This document shows positions 31,101-39,076 of a stretch of DNA of 64,000 nt, piece after piece. Position 1 is the stretch's first letter, and each line of letters starts with the position of its first letter. Source of the DNA: UBA1181 sp963631545 (lineage in GTDB: Bacteria > Bacteroidota > Bacteroidia > Bacteroidales > Paludibacteraceae); assembly GCA_963631545.1 (NCBI GenBank), contig CAVGRN010000003.1, positions 1 to 64,000 of the forward strand, written 5' to 3'. The notes beneath the pieces are model-generated. The model did no database searches. It was not told the DNA's origin and saw only the letters and a list, made by a program, of their open reading frames with translations. A program made the translations under genes and the position numbers.

Positions 31101-32460
31101 GAGTTTCGAACGCGTAATGGATATCTTAGATTTGGAGAACCCAATGGGTGTGATCGTTTCCACCGGAGGGCAGATTCCGAACAACTTGGCAGTGAAACTC
31201 TCTAACGCCGGCATAACACTACTTGGCACCCAGGCCGAAGACATCGACCGTGCTGAAGACCGCCACAAATTCTCTTCCATGCTCGACGACCTCGGCATTG
31301 ACCAGCCACGCTGGCAGGAGCTCACCACAATGAGCGACGTCAACGAGTTTGTCGACAGAATCGGCTACCCTGTGTTAGTTCGTCCATCCTATGTGCTATC
31401 TGGCGCAGCGATGAACGTATGCTACAACCAATCGCAATTAGAGAACTTCCTGCAGTTGGCAGCCAACGTGTCGCAAAAGCACCCTGTTGTCATTTCCGAG
31501 TTTATGGAGCGATGCAAAGAGATTGAAATCGACGCCGTGGCTCAAAATGGCGAGATAATGGTCTACGCAATATCCGAACACGTGGAATATGCTGGCGTCC
31601 ACTCGGGCGATGCGACCACGCAGTTTCCTCCGCAAAAGATCTATGTGGAGACGGTGCGCCGCATCAAACACATTGCGCGCGAGATTGCCAAGGCACTGCA
31701 CATCTCTGGTCCGTTCAACATCCAGTTCCTTGCAAAGAACAATGAAATCAAGGTGATTGAGTGCAACCTCCGTTCTTCCAGAAGTTTCCCATTCGTATCG
31801 AAAGTGCTGAAAATCAATTTCATTGAGTTGGCAACAAAGATTATGTTGGGGCTGAAGGTGGAGAAGCCAGAGAAATCCGCATTCGATTTAGATTATGTGG
31901 GCATCAAGTCTTCCCAATTCTCCTACCAAAGGTTGCAACAGGCAGACCCCGTGCATGGCGTCGATATGGCGTCGACCGGCGAGGTAGGCTGTATCGGCGA
32001 CGACTTTTCGGAGGCGTTGCTCAAATCACTGCTCTCCGTTGGATACAGAATCCCTAAGAAGAACATCATGATTTCCTCCGGAGCGACAAAGGAGAAAGTG
32101 GACTTGTTGGATGCCTGCAAAATGTTGCAAAAAAACGGCTACAAAATCTATGCGACGGGTGGCACGCACCGCTTCCTCAGCGACAATGGCATCGAGTCGA
32201 TTATGGTAGGTTGGCCAGACGAAGATAAAAACGTGCTGAACGTAATGGAGATGATTTCCGAAAAGAAGTTTGATTTGGTGATTAACATCCCTAAGGATGC
32301 CACCCACCGAGAGTTGTCCAACGGATATGCCATCCGACGCGGAGCAATCGACTTCAACATTCCGCTCATCACCAATGCACGACTCGCCAGTGCCTTTATC
32401 AGAGCCTGCTGCGAGAAAAGTATGGACGACATCCAAATCAAGAGTTGGGACGAGTATTGA
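28117..32460 (+). CDS. carAB: glutamine-dependent carbamoyl phosphate synthase, CarA-CarB fusion
   Basis: A single frame of 1,447 residues joins both subunits of carbamoyl phosphate synthase, which makes carbamoyl phosphate for pyrimidines and arginine from glutamine, bicarbonate and two ATP. Residues 1 to about 165 are the CarA N-terminal domain. About 177-375 are the class I amidotransferase, with the triad as Cys252 (GICMGNQ), His336 and Glu338 (HPE). CarB starts near residue 380 (KVLLLGSGALKIGEAGEFDY) with two ATP-grasp halves. The C-terminal regulatory (MGS-like) domain covers about 1,313-1,447. CarA and CarB are usually separate chains in bacteria. Motifs such as LINPNIATVQTSEGVADKVY and ALGGLGSGF resemble eukaryotic CPS/CAD more than E. 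coli CarB. A weak -7 box, GAAATTTG (28086-28093), lies upstream, and a strong terminator follows. Confidence 0.95.
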   Translation: MHAYRPFHLVLEDGTIFKGKSFGYEKPVAGEVVFSTAMVGYPESLTDPSYAGQILTVTFPLVGNYGVPSDEVDENGISKFYESEKIQVEGLIISDFSFEYNHWNAIKSLGDWLKEQKVPGIFGIDTRELTKLVREKGAMKGKLVFPDEEDIPFVDPDLENQVAKVSCKEVITYGNGKEKVVLVDCGVKNNIIRCLLKRNVTVIRVPWDYDFNTIDYDGLFISNGPGNPAHCQITVDHIRKAMEKGKPIFGICMGNQLLSIAGGAKTYKLKYGHRSHNQPVSMVGSTRAFITSQNHGFAVDNQSLGADWEPLFVNMNDGTNEGIRHKSKPFFSAQFHPEACSGPTDTDFLFDEFVNMIRNRDIKVFNAKDKGAYTGAKRYNKVLLLGSGALKIGEAGEFDYSGSQALKALKEEGIKTVLINPNIATVQTSEGVADKVYFLPVTPDFVERVIEKERPDGIFLSFGGQTALNCGVALYKSGVLEKYGIQVLGTPVQAIIDTEDREIFNQKLSEINVNYIKSEAVTDLSHALKAAHDLGYPVIVRAAYALGGLGSGFCNNDEELTVLVEKAFSYSPQVLVEKSLKGWKEIEYEVVRDRYDNCITVCNMENFDPLGIHTGESIVVAPSQTLTNKEYHKLRELAIRIIRHIGIVGECNVQYAFDPQSEDYRVIEVNARLSRSSALASKATGYPLAFIAAKLGLGYALPELKNSVTKETSAFFEPALDYIVCKIPRWDLGKFHGVSHLLGSSMKSVGEIMAIGRNFEEAIQKGLRMIGQGMHGFVANKALNADNLDEALSQPTDKRIFHIAQALHEGYDIHRIHDLTKIDLWFLQKLQHIITHEHELQTYNQLSDVPDELLRHAKQLGFSDFQIARLVTKCGSDQLDDEVLNVRKYRKSRGIVPVVKQIDTLAAEYPAQTNYLYITYNGVGNDVKYVGDRKSVVVLGSGAYRIGSSVEFDWCGVNALNTIRKEGYRSVMINYNPETVSTDYDMCDRLYFDELSFERVMDILDLENPMGVIVSTGGQIPNNLAVKLSNAGITLLGTQAEDIDRAEDRHKFSSMLDDLGIDQPRWQELTTMSDVNEFVDRIGYPVLVRPSYVLSGAAMNVCYNQSQLENFLQLAANVSQKHPVVISEFMERCKEIEIDAVAQNGEIMVYAISEHVEYAGVHSGDATTQFPPQKIYVETVRRIKHIAREIAKALHISGPFNIQFLAKNNEIKVIECNLRSSRSFPFVSKVLKINFIELATKIMLGLKVEKPEKSAFDLDYVGIKSSQFSYQRLQQADPVHGVDMASTGEVGCIGDDFSEALLKSLLSVGYRIPKKNIMISSGATKEKVDLLDACKMLQKNGYKIYATGGTHRFLSDNGIESIMVGWPDEDKNVLNVMEMISEKKFDLVINIPKDATHRELSNGYAIRRGAIDFNIPLITNARLASAFIRACCEKSMDDIQIKSWDEY

Positions 32461-32480
32461 TAAGCCCAGTATAACAGAAG

Positions 32481-32526
32481 GGAAAGCGACTGCGGGGAAG
32501 TTCCCCCACAGTCGCTTTCCTTTTAT
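32481..32526 (+). terminator. terminator of carAB
   Basis: GGAAAGCGACTG-C-GGGGAA pairs with TTCCCC-C-ACAGTCGCTTTCC with a single C-C mismatch, followed by TTTTATT, 20 bases after the carAB stop. Confidence 0.9.
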
Positions 32527-33185
32527 TAGAAAATAGTAGAAATACGACTCCCGACTTCACCACATTTGTGCGCCATCAAATAGCGCACATTGAAAAATCA
32601 ATGAGTTAAGTATAGGAAATGGGTAATACTGGGGGGATGCGGAAGAAAATATAATATTCAATCATCCTCCGTCAAGTTTAGCCGAACCACCCACACAACG
32701 GAGGGCGGTGTATGCAATGAGCAAAATGTTAGAACTTACGTTGGGATAAAGGCACGAATCTAAATCGGTATTCGGGACAAGAAAATCGCAGTACTATTGC
32801 GTTTCAAATGAATCGTCGATTCATTTCGTTTGAATCGTCGATTCATTTCGTTTGAATCGCCGATTCGTTTCGTTTGAATCGCCGATTCGTTTTGATTGAA
32901 TCGCTGGTTCGTTTCGTTTTGAATCTATTACTATCCGCTAAAACAATACCATCAGCCAACTTGCTGAATTTAGAGAAGTTGGGAGGTAAGCGAGTTATGT
33001 ACAAGCCTAAACTCTATTCATCGCAGTCATTGGGAGGTGCTTCGGACGCTTCTTGAAGCATTAATTTCAACTCTTTGTCTGGGATTCTAAGAATATGCAA
33101 TCCCCTTTCACAACACATAGACCTCACAGACTTCAAGCCTCAAGTGTTAAAATACAAGTTGGCACGCTGCGCTAAGTTCTGTACA
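32527..33185. other. gene-poor 660-bp stretch
   Basis: I see no convincing gene here. It holds a small hairpin (TGTGCGC at 32567-32573 with GCGCACA at 32583-32589), the 22-bp palindromic repeat array listed separately, and a 34-codon minus-strand frame (33014-33118) that I could not identify. It could be decayed coding sequence between carAB and the T9SS cargo gene. Confidence 0.5.
32802..32925. repeat. five-unit 22-bp tandem repeat with a palindromic core
   Basis: The core GAATCG-Y-CGATTC starts at 32810, 32832, 32854, 32876 and 32898, an exact 22-bp period. The units are joined by TTCGTTT-like linkers, and a partial sixth GAATC starts at 32921. The first two cores carry T and the next two C at the centre; the fifth is degenerate (GAATCGCTGGTTC). 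There are no unique spacers, so it is not a CRISPR array. Function is unknown: a binding-site cluster or a slippage-generated satellite are both possible. Confidence 0.85.
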
Positions 33186-33222
33186 CAAAAAAAGAGGATG
33201 TTCCTAAGGAACACCCTCTTTT
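33186..33222 (-). terminator. terminator of the type A T9SS cargo gene
   Basis: AAAGAGGATGTTCCT and AGGAACACCCTCTTT form a nearly perfect stem. On the minus strand it is followed by a T run, 30 bases after the gene's stop at 33252. Confidence 0.8.
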
Positions 33223-33251
33223 ATCATCTTTCCCTAAGAAAGGGGGAGAAA

Positions 33252-34658
33252 TTACTTCTTGATGATAGACTTAACAACTACGTTGTTTGCGTTGTAAGCC
33301 TTAACGAAGTAGATACCTGCTGGAAGGGCAGCAACATTTACGCTGTTAGCGTTAGCAGTTGCAACAACAGCACCAGCAACATTTACAACCTCGATCTTGT
33401 CAACTTGACCAGATACCTTAACTACATCAGATGCAGGGTTAGGGTAAACAACCACGTTGTTAGCCTCAGCAGCAGCCTCTTCAACCTCTACGTTAGGAGA
33501 AACAGACAACATAAAGTTATCAACACAATAGTTGTACTTCTTAGTAAAGCCGAAAGTTACAGTACAAGCAGTTGCACCTGCAGGAATGTCGATAGCGCAA
33601 GAGTCAAGACCCCACTGAGCCTCAAGAAGGTAGCCAGCGAACAAACCAACGGTGGTGTTCTTCTCATCGTTAAAAGTGATTGTGATAGCATCATCCAACT
33701 TCTCGTTAGCAGCATCCATATCGAAGTCCTCACCCTCTACCCACTTATACTTGATAGCGGCAGAAGCATACAACTTACCATCGTTTGCAGGGATTGCGAT
33801 GTCTTTAACAAGCACTGGATCACAAACTTCTGGATCTGGTGTAATCTGCAATGCTTGAAATTGCTCTGCATCATAGAATTGTCCACCACCATCAACACCG
33901 TCAGCCTCCCAAAGTCTAACTACAGGAGCAGTAACATCACCATCTGGATTTGTAAGCTTGTGTCCACCAGAGAGTTTCTCTGCGGCCTTTCCTGTCAAAT
34001 CGGCACCACCAGTCCAGATATCCAAACGACCAGCACCTACACCATCGAAGTTCTCTGCGTAGAAAGGCTTAGTGCCATTGTCTGAATAAAGGTACAAATT
34101 CTTAATCTTTGCAGTAGTTGCAATCGAAGCTTCACGACAATAACCCAAAGACATGCACGCAACGTCCTTAAAGTTAGGGTTTGCGAACACATAGAAAGTT
34201 CTCTTTGCGGTACGTTCTCCATACTTTGCATCAATATAGACGCAAGCATCTCCTCTGGTAGGATCGATTTCGCCAAAACCTTCATCAGTCAAAACATTAT
34301 TCTTGTCGAACAAAGCAATAATGAACGCTGGTTTCTTATCTCCAATCAAATCCATTTTAGCAGTAGGAACCAAATCATCGCCAACTTCGTACTCGATATT
34401 CAAAACCCAAGTCTGGCTCAAGTCTGGCATAGAAGCAGCCTTCGTGAAGTCCAAACGAACATCCTTGTACAAAGCCTCTCCACCTGGGTGAGTATAAGTA
34501 CCATCCTCCTCATTCAAAGAGTCAAACACTTCATCCTCGTAAGCCATTTGCTCAATGCCATCCATCAACTTACCATCCTTGATGATGTCATACCGCGCAG
34601 CAGAAGCCGTAGCCAAAATCGACAGCGCAGCAAAAGTTAGTAAACCTTTCTTTTTCAT
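33252..34658 (-). CDS. secreted protein with type A T9SS sorting domain
   Basis: The 468-residue product starts with a signal peptide, MKKKGLLTFAALSILATASA. It ends with a type A (Por secretion system) sorting domain from about residue 400: VVVYPNPASDVVKVSG, then ALPAGIYFVKAYNANN and a basic KSIIKK tail. The middle part contains a galactose-binding or DUF4465-like beta-rich segment with YNYCVDNFMLSV just before the sorting domain, as in many T9SS cargo proteins with a single jelly-roll domain. It should be moved to the cell surface or released by T9SS. No enzyme motif is visible, and I do not assign a function. Confidence 0.8.
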   Translation of the reverse strand: MKKKGLLTFAALSILATASAARYDIIKDGKLMDGIEQMAYEDEVFDSLNEEDGTYTHPGGEALYKDVRLDFTKAASMPDLSQTWVLNIEYEVGDDLVPTAKMDLIGDKKPAFIIALFDKNNVLTDEGFGEIDPTRGDACVYIDAKYGERTAKRTFYVFANPNFKDVACMSLGYCREASIATTAKIKNLYLYSDNGTKPFYAENFDGVGAGRLDIWTGGADLTGKAAEKLSGGHKLTNPDGDVTAPVVRLWEADGVDGGGQFYDAEQFQALQITPDPEVCDPVLVKDIAIPANDGKLYASAAIKYKWVEGEDFDMDAANEKLDDAITITFNDEKNTTVGLFAGYLLEAQWGLDSCAIDIPAGATACTVTFGFTKKYNYCVDNFMLSVSPNVEVEEAAAEANNVVVYPNPASDVVKVSGQVDKIEVVNVAGAVVATANANSVNVAALPAGIYFVKAYNANNVVVKSIIKK

Positions 34659-34749
34659 ACAATCACTAAATTTTAGTTATACTTGTTTTTTTAGTTTTTC
34701 AATTTATTTTTCCGACTTGCTCGTCCTTAAGTCCATATTTTCACACTTA

Positions 34750-34757
34750 CAAAACTA
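34750..34757 (-). promoter_or_regulatory. possible -7 box of the T9SS cargo gene
   Basis: TAGTTTTG on the minus strand matches TAnnTTTG and lies about 90 bases before the ATG at 34658. No well-spaced -33 TTG is seen. Confidence 0.3.
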
Positions 34758-34940
34758 CGAGCAATTGCAAATAAACACACTTTTTATCAGAGAAAAAAAT
34801 TATTTGGAATTAATTATTAACAAATCTTTCGTTGCAGATAAAACCAAACAAACAGATTGTCATACGAAATTCACACTCTCGACACACGATTGTAACCTCG
34901 CCACCCCACCTTTGCACCGAACAAAAAAAGAGACAGAAAG

Positions 34941-35135
34941 ATGAAATGGGAAGAAATGACGATTAAGAGGCGAGCTGCAGCGTGGTTCGGGCTCTTTCTG
35001 ACAAAAGAAGCGGAAGAAACGGCCATTGCCATAACCGAAGACGACTTCAAACCCGACACTCCCGGTCCGGGCGAAGATGACGAAGCAGACGATGATTTTG
35101 ACGACTTCGACGATGATGACGATGACGACGATTAA
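34941..35135 (+). CDS. small acidic protein of unknown function
   Basis: The 64-residue frame starts MKWEEMTIKRRAAAWFGLFL and ends in a nearly pure acidic tail (16 of its last 19 residues are Asp or Glu). The front half is basic and amphipathic and the rear half acidic. It has an A/G-rich tract (AAAAAAAGAGACAGAAAG) before the ATG and a terminator-like hairpin just after its stop, which favours a real gene. A partial -7 box, CACCTTTG, is at 34907-34914. I know no family for it. Acidic tails are common in histone-mimic, chaperone-like or metal-binding small proteins, but nothing here decides that. Confidence 0.45.
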   Translation: MKWEEMTIKRRAAAWFGLFLTKEAEETAIAITEDDFKPDTPGPGEDDEADDDFDDFDDDDDDDD

Positions 35136-35159
35136 ACCCGAAACAGGCAATATGCCGGT

Positions 35160-35197
35160 GATGGTGGCGACTAAATGTCGGTCCCATCATTTTTTTT
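35160..35197 (+). terminator. terminator behind the small acidic ORF
   Basis: GATGG/CCATC and CGAC/GTCG form a stem with a three-base internal loop, followed by ATTTTTTTT. It lies 25 bases after the acidic ORF and overlaps the end of the convergent YczE-like gene. Confidence 0.5.
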
Positions 35198-35959
35198 GCC
35201 CATTTGTTTAAACAAATGACGCGCCAAGCCGTAGACGTAGCGGCGGAAGCCAGGACGATACCACAACACACGGTCGAACCACCCCAGATGTCTGCCCACC
35301 AAGCGCACTACAAAGCCCACATACACCATCGCAAAAAGCGTACCTATGCCCACTATATTCCACTGCCACGCACCGAAAAACAGATAGCACAACGACACAC
35401 CAATGACAACGAGCGAGACATCCACGCATATCTTCACCTTCGGGAATTCCACCCCCGACACACGGCTGATGGCAACTGGGAAGCCCTCGCCCGGCATCGT
35501 AACAGACCCGCAACGCACCTCCAAGGCAATACCCGAGGCAAGGATCGTGCAACCAGCCACCTGCGCCAACACCTGTTGCGGAATGCTCAAACCGACAAGC
35601 CACGTGGTGAGTGCCATATTCAAATCGATGAGCGAGCCGAACACGAAACCCACCAACAACTGGAACAACTGCACCGGCTCAAACCGCCTCCGCAGCACCA
35701 ATATCTGCCCCAACACAAGCAGCGCGTTCATCCAATAGGTATACTCGCCAATGGTGAAATTCCAAACGATGCCTTCGTCGCCCGCCGTCTCCATAACGTA
35801 TGGAATGACGGATATGACACTCGACCCCAACTGAGAGCGCACGCACACAGCCACACCAAGCGTCATCACATACAATGAAAAAAGCAGCCACAAGTGCTGC
35901 CACACGAAACCGACCACGCGGTCTTTCACATTCTTGCTTTCTTTCGTTCCTTCTGCCAT
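35171..35959 (-). CDS. YczE/YyaS/YitT-family membrane protein
   Basis: The 262-residue protein has about five hydrophobic segments spread over its length (for example LWLLFSLYVMTLGVAVCV and VDVSLVVIGVSLCYLFFG). It also has the conserved loops SVISVIPYV and CGSVTMPGEGFPVAISR that are typical of the YczE/YitT-like membrane family (DUF6198). The role of this family is not established; transport or membrane homeostasis has been proposed. ATG at 35959 (MAEGTKESKN) is chosen because the open frame upstream of it is low in family resemblance. The C-terminus is basic (GYRR-type residues) and cytosolic. Confidence 0.7.
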   Translation of the reverse strand: MAEGTKESKNVKDRVVGFVWQHLWLLFSLYVMTLGVAVCVRSQLGSSVISVIPYVMETAGDEGIVWNFTIGEYTYWMNALLVLGQILVLRRRFEPVQLFQLLVGFVFGSLIDLNMALTTWLVGLSIPQQVLAQVAGCTILASGIALEVRCGSVTMPGEGFPVAISRVSGVEFPKVKICVDVSLVVIGVSLCYLFFGAWQWNIVGIGTLFAMVYVGFVVRLVGRHLGWFDRVLWYRPGFRRYVYGLARHLFKQMGKKNDGTDI

Positions 35960-36114
35960 CAATCTATACTTTAAAATCAATTTCCACTGACACTTTGCTC
36001 CGCCCCACTCTCCACAGAGAAGGCAAAAAACAAAAAAAGCCGGCACGCAAAACGCACCCGCTTCAAAGTTTCACTTCAACACTCCGCCTCTCTTCACCGG
36101 CGCGACCGAAATCG

Positions 36115-36199
36115 TACCGCAGGCGGGACTTGAACCCGCACAATCGCAATGATTACGGGATTTTAAGTCCCGCGTGTCTACCGATTCCACCACTGCGGC
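36115..36199 (-). tRNA. tRNA-Leu (anticodon TAA)
   Basis: An 85-nt type II tRNA with a long variable arm. The acceptor is GCCGCAG/CTGCGGT, the anticodon stem-loop CGGGA-CTTAAAA-TCCCG, and the T arm GCGGG-TTCAAGT-CCCGC. CCA is not encoded. It lies 9 bases after tRNA-Gly on the same strand. Confidence 0.95.
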
Positions 36200-36208
36200 T
36201 TCCATTTG

Positions 36209-36281
36209 AGCGAAAAACGGGACTCGAACCCGCGACCCCAACCTTGGCAAGGTTGTGCTCTACCAACTGAGCTATTTTCGC
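36209..36281 (-). tRNA. tRNA-Gly (anticodon GCC)
   Basis: A canonical 73-nt cloverleaf: acceptor GCGAAAA/TTTTCGC, anticodon stem-loop AACCT-TGCCAAG-GTT with GCC, T arm CGGG-TTCGAGT-CCCG. It is transcribed ahead of tRNA-Leu. Confidence 0.95.
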
Positions 36282-36291
36282 ATTTGCGGTG

Positions 36292-36322
36292 CAAAGTTAG
36301 GCATTATCGGCGTTAAATGCAA
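36292..36322 (-). promoter_or_regulatory. promoter of the tRNA-Gly/tRNA-Leu pair
   Basis: On the minus strand TTG (36320-36322) is followed after 20 bases by TAACTTTG (36292-36299), and the tRNA starts ten bases further. Confidence 0.6.
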
Positions 36323-36443
36323 GTGTTTACGGCACTTTTTTACCACGGAATTTTTACGATTCATTCATCAGTCTGAAAATCAAATAGTTTCCATTGCATT
36401 CAACTTTCCGCAAACATTCCGTTCGGCCACTGGATGGTAGACA

Positions 36444-39059
36444 CTATCCCTTCCCGGTGATGATTCTCTTAATATCATTCAGCTTGTTCAAAGCCTCAAG
36501 GGGCGTGAGGTTATTGACGTCGAGGTCAAGAATCTCGTTGCGAATCTGCGTCAGCACAGGGTCGTCCAACTGGAAGAAACTGAGTTGGAATCCGTCTTTC
36601 TGCACAGGTTTAGTACCGATGCTTTTGGTTGATTCAGACACTTTTGCGTTCCCCTCCTCTAATTGTTTCAGGATTTCATTGGCGCGCTTCACCACATCGT
36701 TGGGCAGACCAGCCAACTTCGCCACATGTATTCCGAAGCTGTGTTCGCTGCCTCCGCGCACCAGTTTTCGCATAAAGATGACTTTCCCGTCCACCTCTTT
36801 CACAGACACGTTGTAATTGCGTATCCTCGGGAAGAGTTTCTCCATCTCGTTCAACTCGTGATAGTGGGTGGCGAAGAGTGTCTTCGCCTTGGCGCGAGGG
36901 TTCTCATGGATATACTCCACAATTGCCCAAGCGATGGAGATGCCATCGTAGGTGCTTGTGCCTCGCCCCAACTCGTCGAACAGCACGAGGCTTCGCTGCG
37001 AAAGGTTGTTGATGATGCCCGCCGCCTCGTTCATCTCCACCATAAAGGTCGATTCGCCCATCGAGATATTGTCTGACGCGCCTACGCGGGTGAAAATCTT
37101 GTCCACCACACCAATGGATGCCGCCTCGGCAGGCACGAAGCAGCCGATTTGAGCCATCAACACAATAAGGGCGGTTTGGCGCAGCAAAGCGGACTTACCT
37201 GCCATATTTGGACCCGTGATCATGATGATTTGCTGGTCGCCACTGTCGAGCAGCAAGTCGTTGGCAATATACGAAGTGCCTAAGGGGAGCTGTTTCTCGA
37301 TCACGGGGTGCCGTCCCTGTTTGATTTCAATCACCTCTGAGTCGTTCACCACAGGGCGCACATACTTGTTTTCCTCTGCCACACGAGCGAAGGAGAGCAG
37401 CACGTCCACCTGGGCCACCATATTAGAATTGACTTGGATGGCTGGTATATACTCCGCCAGTTCGCCCACCAACTCCGAGAATATACGGGCTTCGATCACC
37501 AATATTTTCTCCTCCGCACCGAGGATTTTCTCTTCGTATTCCTTCAGTTCGGGTGTTATGTAACGCTCGCCGTTGGTGAGTGTCTGCTTGCGGATCCACT
37601 CTTGCGGCACTTTGTCTTTGTGTGTGTTGCGCACCTCAATATAGTAACCGAAAACCTTATTATAGGAGATCTTCAGACTTGGGATGCCGGTCTGTTCCGC
37701 CTCGCGCTGTTGTATTTGGAGGAGGAAATCCTTACCTGAATAAGCGATGTTGCGCAGTTCGTCGAGTTCGGCATCCACGCCTTGGGCGATGACGCCGCCC
37801 TTATTCACCAAAGCCGGCGGATCGGGTTGGATGGTGCGAGCGATTTTTTCACGAATATTCGGGCAGGGATTGATTTGTTCACCAATGCGGCGCAGGGCCT
37901 CGTTGTCAGCGGCAAGGCACGCCTCTTTGATGGGCAACAAAGCAGCAAGGGCTGTTTTGAGTTGCACCACCTCGCGTGGCGAGATGCGCCCCACTGCCAC
38001 CTTCGAGATGAGCCGCTCCAAGTCGCCAATCGACGTCATTTGAGACATAAGCGTCTCCTTCAAATCTATTTCCTTGAAGAATGTTTCCACCATTTCAAGA
38101 CGCTCGTTGATGGGACGCACATCTTTCAAAGGGAAGGCGATCCAGCGTTTCAGCAGGCGTGCGCCCATAGGGGTGATGGTGCGGTCGATGATGTCGGCAA
38201 GGGTTTTGCCCTCATCGTGCAAAGTGCCATAGAGTTCGAGGTTGCGGATGGTGAAGCGGTCGAGCCACACGTAGCGATCCTCTTCGATGCGTGAGAGGTG
38301 CGTGATGTGGCCGATTTGCGTGTGCTGCGTCAAGTCCAAGTAGTGGAGAATCGCTCCCGAGGCGATGATACCCAATGTAAGTTCCTGCACGCCGAACCCT
38401 TTCAGACTGGACGTCTCGAAATGTTTCAGAAGTCGCTCGGTAGCCGTTTCCGTGGTGAAAACCCAATCGTCCAACTCGAAAGTACAGAATTTTGAATTGA
38501 AGTGGGATTCGAAATCCGCCCGTTTGCTACGTTCAAAAAGCACCTCCTTGGGGTTCATACTGTTGAGGAGTTTGTCTACATAGTCGAACGTGCCTTCGGC
38601 GGTGAGGAACTCGCCCGTAGAGATGTCAAGGAATGCCACACCCACCTTCTTTGTGGTGATATGCACGCAAGCGAGGAAGTTATTTTCCTTGTAATTCAGC
38701 ACATTATCACTGGTGGTTACGCCTGGGGTTACCACCTCCGTAACGCCTCGCTTAACGGTTTTGGTAGTGAGTTTCGGGTCTTCCAACTGGTCGCAGATAG
38801 CCACACGCTTGCCGGCACGCACCAGTTTAGGCAGGTATGTGTCCAAAGCGTGGTGTGGGAAACCAGCCAATTCGACGGAACTGGCCGCTCCGTTGGCACG
38901 TTTGGTGAGGGTGATGCCCAAAATCTCGGATGCAGTAACGGCATCCTCTAAAAAAGTCTCGTAGAAATCGCCCACACGAAAAAGCAGGATTGCATCAGGG
39001 TGTTGTTTTTTCACCTCGAAATACTGTTTCATCATCGGGGTTTCAACCACTTTCGCCAT
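36444..39059 (-). CDS. mutS: DNA mismatch repair protein MutS
   Basis: The 871-residue protein is a full-length MutS. The mismatch-reading Phe-x-Glu motif is F32-Y-E34 in RVGDFYETF. The connector, lever and clamp regions follow. The ATPase carries Walker A GPNMAGKSA near residue 616 and Walker B with signature DELGRGTSTYDG near 695. It binds mismatches and recruits MutL. It is the last gene of a minus-strand run and starts only 17 bases after the stop of the response-regulator gene, so the two are probably cotranscribed, an unusual coupling of mismatch repair to a regulator. Confidence 0.98.
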   Translation of the reverse strand: MAKVVETPMMKQYFEVKKQHPDAILLFRVGDFYETFLEDAVTASEILGITLTKRANGAASSVELAGFPHHALDTYLPKLVRAGKRVAICDQLEDPKLTTKTVKRGVTEVVTPGVTTSDNVLNYKENNFLACVHITTKKVGVAFLDISTGEFLTAEGTFDYVDKLLNSMNPKEVLFERSKRADFESHFNSKFCTFELDDWVFTTETATERLLKHFETSSLKGFGVQELTLGIIASGAILHYLDLTQHTQIGHITHLSRIEEDRYVWLDRFTIRNLELYGTLHDEGKTLADIIDRTITPMGARLLKRWIAFPLKDVRPINERLEMVETFFKEIDLKETLMSQMTSIGDLERLISKVAVGRISPREVVQLKTALAALLPIKEACLAADNEALRRIGEQINPCPNIREKIARTIQPDPPALVNKGGVIAQGVDAELDELRNIAYSGKDFLLQIQQREAEQTGIPSLKISYNKVFGYYIEVRNTHKDKVPQEWIRKQTLTNGERYITPELKEYEEKILGAEEKILVIEARIFSELVGELAEYIPAIQVNSNMVAQVDVLLSFARVAEENKYVRPVVNDSEVIEIKQGRHPVIEKQLPLGTSYIANDLLLDSGDQQIIMITGPNMAGKSALLRQTALIVLMAQIGCFVPAEAASIGVVDKIFTRVGASDNISMGESTFMVEMNEAAGIINNLSQRSLVLFDELGRGTSTYDGISIAWAIVEYIHENPRAKAKTLFATHYHELNEMEKLFPRIRNYNVSVKEVDGKVIFMRKLVRGGSEHSFGIHVAKLAGLPNDVVKRANEILKQLEEGNAKVSESTKSIGTKPVQKDGFQLSFFQLDDPVLTQIRNEILDLDVNNLTPLEALNKLNDIKRIITGKG

Positions 39060-39076
39060 ATATTTTTATCAGTTTT

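Noticed and set aside
32802..32925. CRISPR array
   Set aside because: The units are directly tandem with no unique spacers and no cas genes are near.
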